Shown: positions 17,562-26,854 of the stretch, one piece after another
Numbering within the stretch: the first letter of the stretch is position 1
How the letters are laid out: every line of letters starts with the position of its first letter
Source of the DNA: an uncultured Clostridia bacterium
Lineage (GTDB): Bacteria > Bacillota > Clostridia > Oscillospirales > Acutalibacteraceae
Assembly (NCBI GenBank): GCA_947170465.1
Contig: CAMVTS010000022.1
Location: 1 to 34,040 of the forward strand
Reading direction: 5' to 3'
DNA length: 34,040 nt
The notes under the pieces: generated by a model
Database searches by the model: none
Told to the model about the DNA's origin: nothing
The model's input: only the letters and a program-made list of their open reading frames with translations
Translations under genes and position numbers: made by a program

Positions 17562-18506
17562 ATGCTTGATTTATTAACCATAGGCGAAATGTTGATAGAC
17601 TTAACACAGACGGGCGTTTCCGCGCAGGGAATTCCGCAGTATACGGCTTTTCCCGGCGGCGCTCCTGCAAACGTCGCGGTCGCGGCGGCAAAGCTCGGCG
17701 CAAAATCCGCCTTCATAGGCAAGGTGGGCAACGACGCGTTCGGCAGGCTTTTGCTTGACACGGTACGTCAAAACGGTGTAAACGCCGACGGTATGGTAAT
17801 CAGCGATTCCGCCAACACCACGCTCGCGGTTGTTTCTCTGCAGGAAAGCGGAGAGCGAAGCTTTGCGTTTTACCGCAAGGGCTTTGCCGACACGCTGCTT
17901 TCTGAGGACGATATCGACGATAATATGCTGAAAAATACCCGTATCCTGCATTTCGGCTCAGTCAGCCTGACGGACGAGCCCTCGCGCGGAGCGACTCTTT
18001 CAGCGGCTTGCCGCGCAAAGCAGTACGGCGCGGCGGTAACATACGATCCAAACTACCGCGCAAGCCTTTGGGAGGACGAAGCTACGGCTGTACAAAAGAT
18101 GAAAGAGCCGCTCGACATGGTGGACATTCTGAAAATCTCCGACGAGGAGCTGCCGCTTCTCACGGGAACGGACGACTGTGAAGCAGGCACAAAGCAGCTT
18201 GCCGACGCTTACGGTATTTCGCTGATTTTGCTTACTCTCGGCGCAAAGGGCGCGTATTACCGGTCTGGAGACCTTACCGGGTACTGCGACGGCGTTAAGG
18301 TCAAGGTTGCCGATACAAACGGCGCCGGAGATACCTTTTTCGGAGCGTTTTTAAGCGCTATGGCAAGGCTTGGAAAATACAGCCCTTCGCAGCTTGATGC
18401 GGACGAAATAAAAAGCCTGGTTGAGTTTTCAAACAAAGCCGCAGCGCTTACAGCCTCGCGCAGCGGCGCGATTCCCGCAATGCCCTCTCTTGCGGAAATA
18501 AAATGA
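17562..18506 (+). CDS. scrK: Fructokinase, PfkB family
   Basis: Phosphorylates fructose released from sucrose. The 314-residue PfkB/ribokinase fold shows signature 1 (FPGGAPANVAVAAAKLG, 30-46) and signature 2 (DTNGAGDTFFGAF, 251-263) with catalytic Asp257. The opening MLDLLTIGEMLIDL is typical of fructokinases. GGGAGG lies 6 nt before the ATG. Its place between galT and the sucrose-cleaving GH13 gene favours fructose over other sugars, though PfkB kinases cannot be told apart from sequence alone. Confidence 0.88.
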   Translation: MLDLLTIGEMLIDLTQTGVSAQGIPQYTAFPGGAPANVAVAAAKLGAKSAFIGKVGNDAFGRLLLDTVRQNGVNADGMVISDSANTTLAVVSLQESGERSFAFYRKGFADTLLSEDDIDDNMLKNTRILHFGSVSLTDEPSRGATLSAACRAKQYGAAVTYDPNYRASLWEDEATAVQKMKEPLDMVDILKISDEELPLLTGTDDCEAGTKQLADAYGISLILLTLGAKGAYYRSGDLTGYCDGVKVKVADTNGAGDTFFGAFLSAMARLGKYSPSQLDADEIKSLVEFSNKAAALTASRSGAIPAMPSLAEIK

Positions 18507-18519
18507 CAGGAGACCGCCT

Positions 18520-20367
18520 ATGAATACCACCGACGTATGGGAAAAAGAATTTGCAGACCGTTTTGCAAAGCAATTTGACGAGCTCAAATGGCTGTACTGC
18601 GAGGTTTACAATAACGATATGCACGCGTTCCACTGGCTGGTAAATGCCATGTACGAATATTACGGGGAGAGAAATTCTTCGCTGAAGGCGCTTGACCGCA
18701 AGCGCGAGAGCACGCCGTTTTGGTACAGCACTAACGGCTTAGTCGGCATGATGATGTACGTTGATAATTTTGCCGGCGACTTAAAGGGCGTGCGCAAAAA
18801 AATTGATTATATTAAGGAGAGCGGCGTTAATTACCTTCATCTTATGCCGCTGCTTAAAAGCCCCAAGGACAAAAGCGACGGCGGCTACGCGGTGTCGGAT
18901 TTCCGCAGCGTGCAGCCGGAGCTCGGCACAGTTGATGATTTAGAGGCGCTGACCGCCGCTTGTCACGAAAACGATATAAGCGTTTGCCTTGATTTTGTTA
19001 TGAACCACACAAGCGAGGAGCACGAGTGGGCAAAGGCGGCGCGTAATGGCGATGAGGAAATGCGCAAACGCTATTTTTTCTTTGATAATTGGGAAATTCC
19101 CAACGAATTTGAGAAAACCGTGCCGCAGGTATTCCCGACAACAGCCCCGGGCAACTTTACAGAGCTTGACAACGGCGATATTGTTATGACGACCTTCTAT
19201 CCCTACCAGTGGGATTTAAACTTCGGCAACTGCGTTGTGTTTAACGATATGGTGTGCAATATGCTGTCAATCGCCAACCACGGTATTGATATTATCCGCC
19301 TTGACGCCGTGCCGTATATCTGGAAGGAGCTCGGCACCTCCTGCCGTAACCTTCCGACGGTTCACAAGCTCGTGCGTATGATGCGGATAATTACCGAAAT
19401 TGTCTGTCCGTCTGTGCTGCTTTTGGGCGAGGTCGTAATGGAGCCGTCCAAGGTCGCTCCGTACTTCGGCACGCCCGAAAAGCCCGAATGTCATATGCTC
19501 TACAATGTTACCACCATGGCGAGTATGTGGCATACCGTGGCGACAAAGGACGTCCGTCTGCTCAAACACCAGACAAGTCAGCTCTCCGCTCTTTCAAAGG
19601 ACTATGTCTTTTTGAATTATCTGAGGTGTCATGACGACATCGGCTGGGGACTTGATTATGATTATCTGCTGTCCTTCGGTATGACCGAGATTCCTCACAA
19701 AAAGTTCCTGAACGATTATTTCACGGGAAAATTTGAGGGCAGTCCGTCACGCGGCGAGCTTTATAACGACGATGAACGCCTCGGAGACGCGCGTCTTTGC
19801 GGCACTACCGCAAGCCTTTGCGGCGTGGAAGCCGCGCTTGAATCGGGTGGTAAAAAGGCTCTGAAATCGGCTCTCGACTGCGACATTATGCTCCACGCGT
19901 ATATGCTGGCGCAGAGCGGTATTCCCGTAATTTACAGCGGAGACGAAATCGGGCAGTTAAACGATTACACTTACCACGATGACGCCGATAAGCAGGCAGA
20001 CAGCCGCTATCTTCACCGCGGAATGCTTGACTGGAAAAAGGTCGAAAAAAGAAAAATCAAAAACACTACGGAGAACGTACTCTACAGCGCCGTTATACAG
20101 CTTGAACAAATTCGCCGTCAATATCCGGTGTTTACCGCGGCGGCGGAGTTTCATGTAACAGACAGCGGCAGCAATCATGTGCTGGGTATTTGCCGCAGGT
20201 TTGAAAATCAAAAGCTCTATGCGTTTTTTAATTTCAGCGGCACAAAGCAGAACGCCTTCTTTGATGAAATACTTACAGCAACCGACCTGATAAGCGGAAA
20301 AGCCGTGCGCGGCTTGTCGGCGGTTTTACAGCCTTACGGCTTTTTATGGCTGCTGTGTGAAAAATAA
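18520..20367 (+). CDS. GH13 amylosucrase-type sucrose-active enzyme
   Basis: A 615-residue cytoplasmic GH13 enzyme with the full amylosucrase (GH13_4) layout: N-terminal helical domain (about 1-70), VGMMMYVDNFAGDLKG opening the barrel, GGYAVSDFRSVQPELGT, and a C-terminal beta domain. Catalytic residues are Asp262 in IIRLDAVPYIWK, Glu304 in LLLGEVVMEP and Asp372 in LRCHDDIGW. It should cleave sucrose, transferring glucose to water, phosphate or a glucan. With the alpha-galactosidase and fructokinase it would consume sucrose left from raffinose. Whether it makes glucan, hydrolyses, or phosphorolyses cannot be decided here; at 615 residues it is too long for a classic GH13_18 sucrose phosphorylase. 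CAGGAG precedes the ATG. Confidence 0.85.
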   Translation: MNTTDVWEKEFADRFAKQFDELKWLYCEVYNNDMHAFHWLVNAMYEYYGERNSSLKALDRKRESTPFWYSTNGLVGMMMYVDNFAGDLKGVRKKIDYIKESGVNYLHLMPLLKSPKDKSDGGYAVSDFRSVQPELGTVDDLEALTAACHENDISVCLDFVMNHTSEEHEWAKAARNGDEEMRKRYFFFDNWEIPNEFEKTVPQVFPTTAPGNFTELDNGDIVMTTFYPYQWDLNFGNCVVFNDMVCNMLSIANHGIDIIRLDAVPYIWKELGTSCRNLPTVHKLVRMMRIITEIVCPSVLLLGEVVMEPSKVAPYFGTPEKPECHMLYNVTTMASMWHTVATKDVRLLKHQTSQLSALSKDYVFLNYLRCHDDIGWGLDYDYLLSFGMTEIPHKKFLNDYFTGKFEGSPSRGELYNDDERLGDARLCGTTASLCGVEAALESGGKKALKSALDCDIMLHAYMLAQSGIPVIYSGDEIGQLNDYTYHDDADKQADSRYLHRGMLDWKKVEKRKIKNTTENVLYSAVIQLEQIRRQYPVFTAAAEFHVTDSGSNHVLGICRRFENQKLYAFFNFSGTKQNAFFDEILTATDLISGKAVRGLSAVLQPYGFLWLLCEK

Positions 20368-20378
20368 ACGAGTTTATT

Positions 20379-22748
20379 ATGAGACAGACAATACCCATTA
20401 ATAATGACTGGAAATTCACGCCCGAATGGACGGAAGAATTCTTAAACGGCATGGGAGAGGCAGAATCCGTGCGCCTGCCGCACACCTGCAAAATTACCCC
20501 CTACAATTATTTTGACGAGCATATTTACCAGATGGTTTGCGGCTACCGCAAACGGCTTGATTTATCAGAGCGTAAAAACCGCAGAGCGTTTGTACGCTTC
20601 AGCGCGGCGGCGCATTACGCAAGGGTTTACCTTGACGGAAGGTTAATAGGCGAGCATAAAAGCGGCTATACCGCGTTTGAGCTTGAGCTGGTTACAGACA
20701 ATCCCTCGCCGCTGCTGACGGTGGAGCTTGACACCCGTGAAAGCCTGAACTTTCCGCCCTTTGGCAAGGTGATAGACTACCTGACCTACGGAGGACTTTA
20801 CCGCGAGGTCGAGCTTGAATACCGTGAAAGCAGCTATATCGCGGACCTCTTTGCAAAGCCTTCGTTTGAAATATCCGGCGGAGAGGTAAACGGAAGTGTT
20901 GACTGTGAGATCGATATAACCGGAGACGCGGATAAGCTTCATCTTGTGCTCCGCGATAAAAGCGGAAAAATAATAAGCGAAACCACCGTACCGGTACAGC
21001 GTGAGGTCACATTAAAAGCGCCGGTCGTTAAGCTATGGAGCCCCGATAACCCTGCGCTTTATGAGCTGTCTGCCGAATTGATAAGCGGCGGAGAGATCAT
21101 AGACGTGTTCGGCCGTACAATAGGCTTCCGCACGGCGGAATTCAAAAAGGACGGCTTTTATCTCAACGGCGAAAAGTTTAAGCTGCGCGGACTTAACCGC
21201 CACCAAAGCTACCCGTTCACAGGCTACGCCATGCCGCGCTCCATGCAGAGAATGGACGCGGATGTATTAAAATATGAGCTCGGCTGCAATGCGGTTCGCA
21301 CCTCGCATTATCCACAGTCGCACCATTTTATTGAGCGCTGCGACGAACTGGGAATACCCGTGTTTACCGAGCTGCCCGGCTGGCAGAACCTCGGCGATAA
21401 CGAGTGGAAGGATGTCGCGGTTGAGTCGGTTAAAGAGATGGTACGCGAATACCGCAGCCATCCGTCAATCATACTGTGGGGCGTTCGTATCAACGAAAGC
21501 CAGGACGACCATGACTTTTACGTCCGCACCAACGCAGCGGCTCGCGCGCTCGACCCAACCCGTGCTACCGGAGGCGTTCGCTGTCACAAAAACAGCGAGC
21601 TTTTAGAGGACGTTTATACCTACAACGATTTTGTACATGACGGCGAACAGCCCGGCTGTGAGCCTAAGGAGGCGGTCACCTCCGATATGGATAAGGCGTA
21701 CTTTATTTCGGAGTACGGCGGGCATATGTATTCCACCAAGGCGTTTGACGACGAGGAGCACCGCCTAGAGCATATGCTGCGTCACGCGCGTGTTCTCGAT
21801 TCAGTCGCATCCTATGACGATATCGCGGGCTCGTTCGGCTGGTGTATGTTCGACTACAACACCCACAAGGAGTTTGGCTCGGGCGACCGCATTTGTTATC
21901 ACGGTGTTTGCGATATGTTCCGAAATCCCAAAACCGCGGCGTACCTGTATGCCGTTCAGCAGAACGATGAGACGATACTGAAGCTCAGCTCGTCTATGGA
22001 TATCGGCGATCATCCCGCGACCAACCGCGGCAAAGTTTATATTATTACCAACGCGGACAGCGTCCGTTTTTATAAAAACGACAGCTTTATACACGAGTAC
22101 AAGTGCGAAAACAAGGAGTTTCCGCACCTAGCGCATCCGCCTGTTGAGATTACCGATTATATTGGCTCGCAGATTGCGGACAACGAGAACTTTACGCCTG
22201 AGCAGGCGCAGTACGTTAAGGATATCCTCAACGAAAGCTCGCGCTTCGGTATGAATCATCTTTCCGGGGAATCCATGCAAAAGATGGCGCACCTTATGCA
22301 GAAATACGGTATGGACGCCGACTCGGCTTACCGTCTGTACGGAAAGTACATAGGCAATTGGGGCGATAAAAGCATTGTTTTCCGTTTTGAGGCGTACAAG
22401 GACGGTGAGCTTGTAAAGGAGCTGAACGTATCTCCCTTTGAAAAGCGCGTACTCACCGCCAAGGTCGATCACACCAATCTTACAGAGGACAGCACCTACG
22501 ACGTCGCGGCAGTGCGCGTGAGTATGACCGACCAAAACGGCAATCCGCTGCCGTATTATTTCGGAGCGCTTGCGGTTAAGACCGTCGGAGATATTGAGAT
22601 TATCGGCGAAGCTCCGGTTATTTTACGCGCCGGTATGGGCGGCTTTTATGTCCGCACCAAGCGCAAGCCGGGAAAGGCTTATGTTACAATTAGCGCGGAC
22701 GGCTGCGAAAGCGTTACCGTTGACTTTACCATAACCGTGAAAGAATAG
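20379..22748 (+). CDS. GH2 family glycosidase, probable beta-galactosidase
   Basis: A 789-residue cytoplasmic GH2 enzyme. It has the N-terminal sugar-binding sandwich (jelly roll to about 150), an immunoglobulin-like domain (about 155-250) and the TIM barrel from KLRGLNRHQSYP. The acid/base is Glu373 in WGVRINES and the nucleophile Glu445 in YFISEYGG. About 240 residues follow the barrel, forming extra C-terminal domains. The WGVRINES form differs from the WSLGNES of LacZ, so substrate (beta-galactoside or another beta-glycoside) is inferred from context. Its ribosome site is weak (ACGAG). It ends the enzyme operon. Confidence 0.88.
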   Translation: MRQTIPINNDWKFTPEWTEEFLNGMGEAESVRLPHTCKITPYNYFDEHIYQMVCGYRKRLDLSERKNRRAFVRFSAAAHYARVYLDGRLIGEHKSGYTAFELELVTDNPSPLLTVELDTRESLNFPPFGKVIDYLTYGGLYREVELEYRESSYIADLFAKPSFEISGGEVNGSVDCEIDITGDADKLHLVLRDKSGKIISETTVPVQREVTLKAPVVKLWSPDNPALYELSAELISGGEIIDVFGRTIGFRTAEFKKDGFYLNGEKFKLRGLNRHQSYPFTGYAMPRSMQRMDADVLKYELGCNAVRTSHYPQSHHFIERCDELGIPVFTELPGWQNLGDNEWKDVAVESVKEMVREYRSHPSIILWGVRINESQDDHDFYVRTNAAARALDPTRATGGVRCHKNSELLEDVYTYNDFVHDGEQPGCEPKEAVTSDMDKAYFISEYGGHMYSTKAFDDEEHRLEHMLRHARVLDSVASYDDIAGSFGWCMFDYNTHKEFGSGDRICYHGVCDMFRNPKTAAYLYAVQQNDETILKLSSSMDIGDHPATNRGKVYIITNADSVRFYKNDSFIHEYKCENKEFPHLAHPPVEITDYIGSQIADNENFTPEQAQYVKDILNESSRFGMNHLSGESMQKMAHLMQKYGMDADSAYRLYGKYIGNWGDKSIVFRFEAYKDGELVKELNVSPFEKRVLTAKVDHTNLTEDSTYDVAAVRVSMTDQNGNPLPYYFGALAVKTVGDIEIIGEAPVILRAGMGGFYVRTKRKPGKAYVTISADGCESVTVDFTITVKE

Positions 22749-22770
22749 GTATTAGTATTACATAACCGCG

Positions 22771-22801
22771 GAAAATCTCCATGCCAGGCACGGAGGTTTT
22801 C
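22771..22801 (+). terminator. Hairpin after the galactoside operon
   Basis: A long imperfect stem (22771-22784 with 22788-22801, one mismatch and a G-T pair) closes over the gap after the GH2 gene. Most T residues are inside the stem and only TTTTCTGT follows, so termination may be partial and the next genes may be read from the same transcript. Confidence 0.5.
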
Positions 22802-22818
22802 TGTAACAGGAGAAAGCA

Positions 22819-24759
22819 ATGCCCCAGGAATTATATTATAAAGAAGCGTTAAAGCTCGGACAAAAGGACTACCGCAATGCCGTAGCCGAGAATATCAACC
22901 CGTACCTGCCTGTGCTTGACGAGATTGTTCCGCCCGAAAAAGCCCTGACGGGAATCCGCCTCGGCGTGGTGCAGATACCGATGTGCTTTGTCGTCGGAAC
23001 AAAAACCGGCGGGCGCGTCAACGCATTCTCCAAGAGCTTTTTGCCGCTTTTGGACGAAGGCACAGAGTTTGCCGACAAATGGGAGGCACTGTACCGCTCG
23101 CATTTGAGCGAGGGCATCCGCGATCCGGTAAAGGTTTACGAATACTTAAACCGTTACTATGTTGAGGAGGGCAACAAGCGCGTCAGCGTGCTGAAATACT
23201 GCGGAGCCTATAGCGCCGCCGCCGAGGTGATACGCATACTCCCCGAAAGGGATGGCAGCGAAGAAACAGAAAAGTATTTCGAGTATCTTGAGTTTAACCG
23301 CTACAGTAAAATCAACTTTATCGAGCTGACAAGGCGCGGAGGCTACCGCGAGCTTATGAGGTCAATGGGTAAATCCTACGGCGAGTGGTGGAGCATTGAG
23401 GAACAGCGCAGGTTTTCGGGCGCGTATTATCTTTTTGAACAGGAGTATGCTGCTCTGGGCGGTAACAGGCTGAAAATCACCGTAGGCGACGCCATGCTCA
23501 ATTATATGGAAATCTACGGTTATTCTGAGCTGCAAAACGCTAACCGCGCCGAAATCCGTATGAACCTCAAAAAAATGTGGGAGGAAATCGCTTTAGAGGA
23601 CGAGAACGAGGCGATTGAATTAAAGTCCGAGCCGTCACAGGAAAAAAAGCAGTCCGTACTTTTAATGGTTCTGCCAAAGGCAAAGCCTACTGTGCTTAAA
23701 GCGGCGTTTGTCTATGACGTGCCGCCTGAAAAGTCCGGCTGGGTAAGCGACCACGAGAGCGGCAGACAATACGCGCAGACGGTTCTCGGCGGCAAGGTAG
23801 AAACCTCTGTTTATCTTTGCGAGGACGAAAGCCGCCAATTTGACGTTTTGGAAAAGGCAGTTGCCGGTGGAAACACGCTGATTTTCACCACGTCTCCGCG
23901 TATGCTGCAGGCGTCGCTGCGTGCCGCGGTAAGCTATCCGGAAACGGTTATTATGAATTGTTCCCTGAATATTTCACACCGTTATGTGCGCACCTACTAT
24001 ACGCGAATGTACGAGGCTAAGTTTATCCTCGGAGTGCTCGCCGGAACGCTGACAACAAGCGGCAGGCTGGGCTATGTCTGCGATTACCCGATTTACGGAC
24101 AAATTGCTGGTATCAACGCTTTTGCCCTCGGCGCTCAAATGGCGCATCCGGGAACCAAGGTGTATTTGGAGTGGTCGTCCGTAAAGGGCGTAGAGGAGGC
24201 GGCGCGGTCGCTGCGCGCAAAGCACATCCACTTGATTTCCTCGCAGGACACCGCTCGCTTTAGGGAGGACACGCGCAGCTCCTTTGGTCTTTCGCACATT
24301 ACAAACGAAAAAACCGAGCTGCTTGCCGTACCGGTTTGGAAGTGGGGCGTTTATTATGAAAAGATTATCCGCGCCACGCTTGACAAGACTATTAAAAGCG
24401 AGTATGTCAACACCACCCGCGCCCTGAACTATTACTGGGGAATGTCGGCAGGAGTTGTTGATATTGAATACGCGCCCGCGCTTCCGCTTCCGTCAAGGCG
24501 TTACGCGGATTTCTTCTGCAGCAGCATCATCAGCGGAGCAGGCAAGCCGTTTCTGACGCCGTTTTATACTCAGAGCGGCGAGGTAATCGGCGCAAGGCAG
24601 CATGAGCTGAATCTTGAGCAGATTATCAGAATGGACTTTTTGGTTGAAAACGTAATAGGGGATATCCCCGGTTATGAGGATTTGACTCTTACCGGTCAAA
24701 AAACCGTAGATATGGTAGGAATCGGGCAGGCAAAGCAGAAAACGGAGAGTGTAAAATGA
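22819..24759 (+). CDS. Cytoplasmic protein with ParB-like and BMP-type ligand-binding domains
   Basis: A 646-residue protein without signal peptide or lipobox. Residues 95-135 (IRDPVKVYEYLNRYYVEEG, then NKRVSVLKYCGA) have the look of the ParB/sulfiredoxin-like N-terminal domain. From about 290 (KAAFVYDVPPEK) the rest resembles the BMP/Med family of periplasmic binding proteins, including the FILGVLAGTLT and GRLGYVCDYP segments. BMP proteins normally sit outside the cell bound to nucleosides or purines, so a cytoplasmic version joined to a DNA-protein-like module suggests an intracellular sensor. CAGGAG precedes the ATG, and its stop overlaps the next gene by 4 bases. It may be co-transcribed with the galactoside operon. 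Function unknown. Confidence 0.75.
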   Translation: MPQELYYKEALKLGQKDYRNAVAENINPYLPVLDEIVPPEKALTGIRLGVVQIPMCFVVGTKTGGRVNAFSKSFLPLLDEGTEFADKWEALYRSHLSEGIRDPVKVYEYLNRYYVEEGNKRVSVLKYCGAYSAAAEVIRILPERDGSEETEKYFEYLEFNRYSKINFIELTRRGGYRELMRSMGKSYGEWWSIEEQRRFSGAYYLFEQEYAALGGNRLKITVGDAMLNYMEIYGYSELQNANRAEIRMNLKKMWEEIALEDENEAIELKSEPSQEKKQSVLLMVLPKAKPTVLKAAFVYDVPPEKSGWVSDHESGRQYAQTVLGGKVETSVYLCEDESRQFDVLEKAVAGGNTLIFTTSPRMLQASLRAAVSYPETVIMNCSLNISHRYVRTYYTRMYEAKFILGVLAGTLTTSGRLGYVCDYPIYGQIAGINAFALGAQMAHPGTKVYLEWSSVKGVEEAARSLRAKHIHLISSQDTARFREDTRSSFGLSHITNEKTELLAVPVWKWGVYYEKIIRATLDKTIKSEYVNTTRALNYYWGMSAGVVDIEYAPALPLPSRRYADFFCSSIISGAGKPFLTPFYTQSGEVIGARQHELNLEQIIRMDFLVENVIGDIPGYEDLTLTGQKTVDMVGIGQAKQKTESVK

Positions 24760-25352
24760 GAATTTTAGCTGTGTCTGATGTGCCGTCGGATCGTTTTTAC
24801 GAGTACTACACAGAGGGTAAGCTCGATGAATTCGACCTGATTCTCTCCTGCGGAGATTTACGCCCGGAGTATTTGGAGTTCCTCGTGACTATGGCGCGGT
24901 GTCCGCTGATTTATGTTCACGGAAACCATGATGACAGCTACGGCAGAGAGCCTCAGGGCTGCGAATGTGCCGACGATACGGTTATCGAATATAACGGAAT
25001 TCGAATTCTCGGGCTGGGCGGTTCATTTAAGTACCGCGACGGCGTGTATATGTACACGGAAAAACAGATGAAAAGCCGTATTCGCCGTTTGTGGCTAAAA
25101 ATAAAAAAGCACCGTGGCTTTGATATTCTGTTAACACACGCTCCCGCGCGCGGCTTAAACGATTTTGACACCATTCCCCACAGGGGCTTTGCGTGTTTTA
25201 ATTCGCTTTTGGAAAAATACAATCCGCAGTATTTTGTCCACGGTCATATCCACCGCAATTATGATTTCAGAATTCCGCAGATTTGCTCAAGGGGCGCCAC
25301 AACGGTTATAAACGCGTATGAATACTGCATTTTTGATATAGACGACAGGTGA
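24756..25352 (+). CDS. Calcineurin-like metallophosphoesterase
   Basis: A 198-residue cytoplasmic metallophosphoesterase. Metal-binding motifs seen are Asp8 (SDVPS), CGD at 32-34, GNHD (56-59), TH at 127-128 and GHIH (163-166). The first motif is altered: the usual D-x-H lacks its histidine (Pro10), which would change one metal site, as in some other small phosphoesterases. The start ATGA overlaps the previous stop, showing translational coupling. Substrate unknown. Confidence 0.88.
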   Translation: MRILAVSDVPSDRFYEYYTEGKLDEFDLILSCGDLRPEYLEFLVTMARCPLIYVHGNHDDSYGREPQGCECADDTVIEYNGIRILGLGGSFKYRDGVYMYTEKQMKSRIRRLWLKIKKHRGFDILLTHAPARGLNDFDTIPHRGFACFNSLLEKYNPQYFVHGHIHRNYDFRIPQICSRGATTVINAYEYCIFDIDDR

Positions 25353-25356
25353 AAGT

Positions 25357-26010
25357 ATGAATCCATTGGTTAAACGAATTATTATGAGCGTGTTCGGCGT
25401 CGCGCTGTGTGGCGTAAGCGTAGGAATGTTTAAGTTTGCCGCACTCGGCGTAGATCCGTTTCAATCTCTGATGAGCGGTCTTGACGCGGTTATTCCAATC
25501 CGTTTCGGCACGCTGTATGTGATTGTTAACGCCGTACTGCTGCTTTTCGCGCTTATTTTTGACCGCAAAAAAATCGGAATAGCGACCTTTATCAACTTGT
25601 TTCTGCTCGGTTATATCGTTGAGTTTTCTCAGGGTGTGTGCGAAAAGCTGATGCCCGGCGCTCCGCTTTGGCTGAGAATCATTATTTTGTTAATCGCGAT
25701 TGTCATCCTCTGCCTTTCCTCATCGCTTTACTTTACCGCCGATTTGGGCGTTTCAACCTACGACGCGGTGGCGCTGATATGGTCGCAGACGCAGAGTAAA
25801 ATAAAGTTTGCGTTCTGCCGCGTGATTTGCGACTTTGTCTGCGTAGCGGCAGGTGTTGCGCTGTTGTTTATTTCTGGGCAGGACATAGAGCAAATTCTCG
25901 GCTCTGTCGGCATAGGCACGATAATTACCGCATTCTTTATGGGTCCGTTGATAACGTTTTTCAATAAAAACGTCGCTCAAAAAATCTTGCGGGATACGCC
26001 ATCTGATTAA
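25357..26010 (+). CDS. YczE/YyaS/YitT-like membrane protein
   Basis: A 217-residue integral membrane protein with five or six hydrophobic helices. The pattern GVALCGVSVGMFKFAALGVD, PFQSLMSGL near the start and its echo TADLGVSTYDAVALI in the second half is characteristic of the YczE/YitT group. AGGTGAAAG lies 4 nt before the ATG, which follows the phosphoesterase stop by 4 nt, so it is the third gene of that unit. Transport substrate unknown. Confidence 0.85.
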   Translation: MNPLVKRIIMSVFGVALCGVSVGMFKFAALGVDPFQSLMSGLDAVIPIRFGTLYVIVNAVLLLFALIFDRKKIGIATFINLFLLGYIVEFSQGVCEKLMPGAPLWLRIIILLIAIVILCLSSSLYFTADLGVSTYDAVALIWSQTQSKIKFAFCRVICDFVCVAAGVALLFISGQDIEQILGSVGIGTIITAFFMGPLITFFNKNVAQKILRDTPSD

Positions 26011-26180
26011 TCTTTGTAAGCTGAGCAAAACACTTCAGAAAAATGAATGTTATCCGCACCCGTTATATTGAAATAAGATGGCATGCGCTTCCCCGAAAAC
26101 GATGACGAGAGCTCCATCAGAGACAGGGCAAAGTCATAAAATGTTTCGTAATAATCAAACGCCTGATATATCATTAAGTA

Positions 26181-26209
26181 TGGACAGCAATAAAATGTTA
26201 TATTATAAT
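26181..26209 (+). promoter_or_regulatory. Strong promoter of the TetR gene
   Basis: TGGACA (26181-26186), a 17-bp spacer and TATAAT (26204-26209) form a near-consensus sigma-A promoter. The start codon is 31 bp downstream. The rest of the gap 26011-26180 shows no gene. Confidence 0.85.
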
Positions 26210-26239
26210 GGTAATGTAAAAAGAGCAGGGTGATCAGAA

Positions 26240-26788
26240 ATGAAACGTATGACAGCAAAAGAGCTCCTCGCTGAATCGTTTAGAGAGCTGGCGAAGACAA
26301 AGAAGATCAACAAAATTACAGTTAAGGATATTACCGTAAACTGCGGTTATTCGGTAGCGACTTTTTATCGGCATTTTAAGGATAAGTACGATCTGATCGC
26401 ATGGGCGTATTCGCGCGATGTGGAAGAGATCATGAAGAAGGTCGAGTATGATGAATCATCATGGAAAAAGGCACTAACTGACGCCGCAGAGTATTATGTG
26501 AAGCACCGGGATTATCTGTCAAATCTTCTTCTGCATACCACCGGATATATGAGCTTTGTCCGCAATATGTCACAGATCAATTATATGAGCTTAAAGCAAA
26601 AGATACAGACTTCGGCAAAGGTTCAAAATATCGGCACAAAAACGGATATGTATATACGGCTGTACTGTCACGGTACTGTCGCCCTGACCTGCGACTGGCT
26701 GCTTGGTGTGTTTGAAACCGACGCAGAAACATTGGCGGAAATTTATGAAAGCACTCTGCCGCAGCAGCTTCGTCCGTATCTTTTTTAA
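26240..26788 (+). CDS. TetR/AcrR-family transcriptional regulator
   Basis: A 182-residue regulator. The N-terminal helix-turn-helix is clear: ITVKDITVNCGYSVATFYRHFKDK (about 25-48), followed by the variable ligand-binding part with YDLIAWAYSRDVEEIM. AGGGTGAT precedes the ATG by about 7 nt. It is transcribed alone between its own promoter and terminator. Its target is unknown; it could act on the neighbouring YczE-like or redox genes. Confidence 0.9.
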   Translation: MKRMTAKELLAESFRELAKTKKINKITVKDITVNCGYSVATFYRHFKDKYDLIAWAYSRDVEEIMKKVEYDESSWKKALTDAAEYYVKHRDYLSNLLLHTTGYMSFVRNMSQINYMSLKQKIQTSAKVQNIGTKTDMYIRLYCHGTVALTCDWLLGVFETDAETLAEIYESTLPQQLRPYLF

Positions 26789-26812
26789 AATCATTTTATA
26801 ATATAGCAACAG

Positions 26813-26840
26813 CAGCGTGAAATCATTTCACGCTGTTTTT
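26813..26840 (+). terminator. Intrinsic terminator after the TetR gene
   Basis: A 9-bp stem (26813-26821 with 26827-26835), 5-nt loop and five T residues. Confidence 0.9.
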
Positions 26841-26854
26841 GATAGAAAGTACAC

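Noticed and set aside
26007..26258. An 83-codon minus-strand frame between the YczE-like and TetR genes
   Set aside because: It covers the near-consensus TetR promoter and overlaps that gene; no ribosome site or family resemblance.
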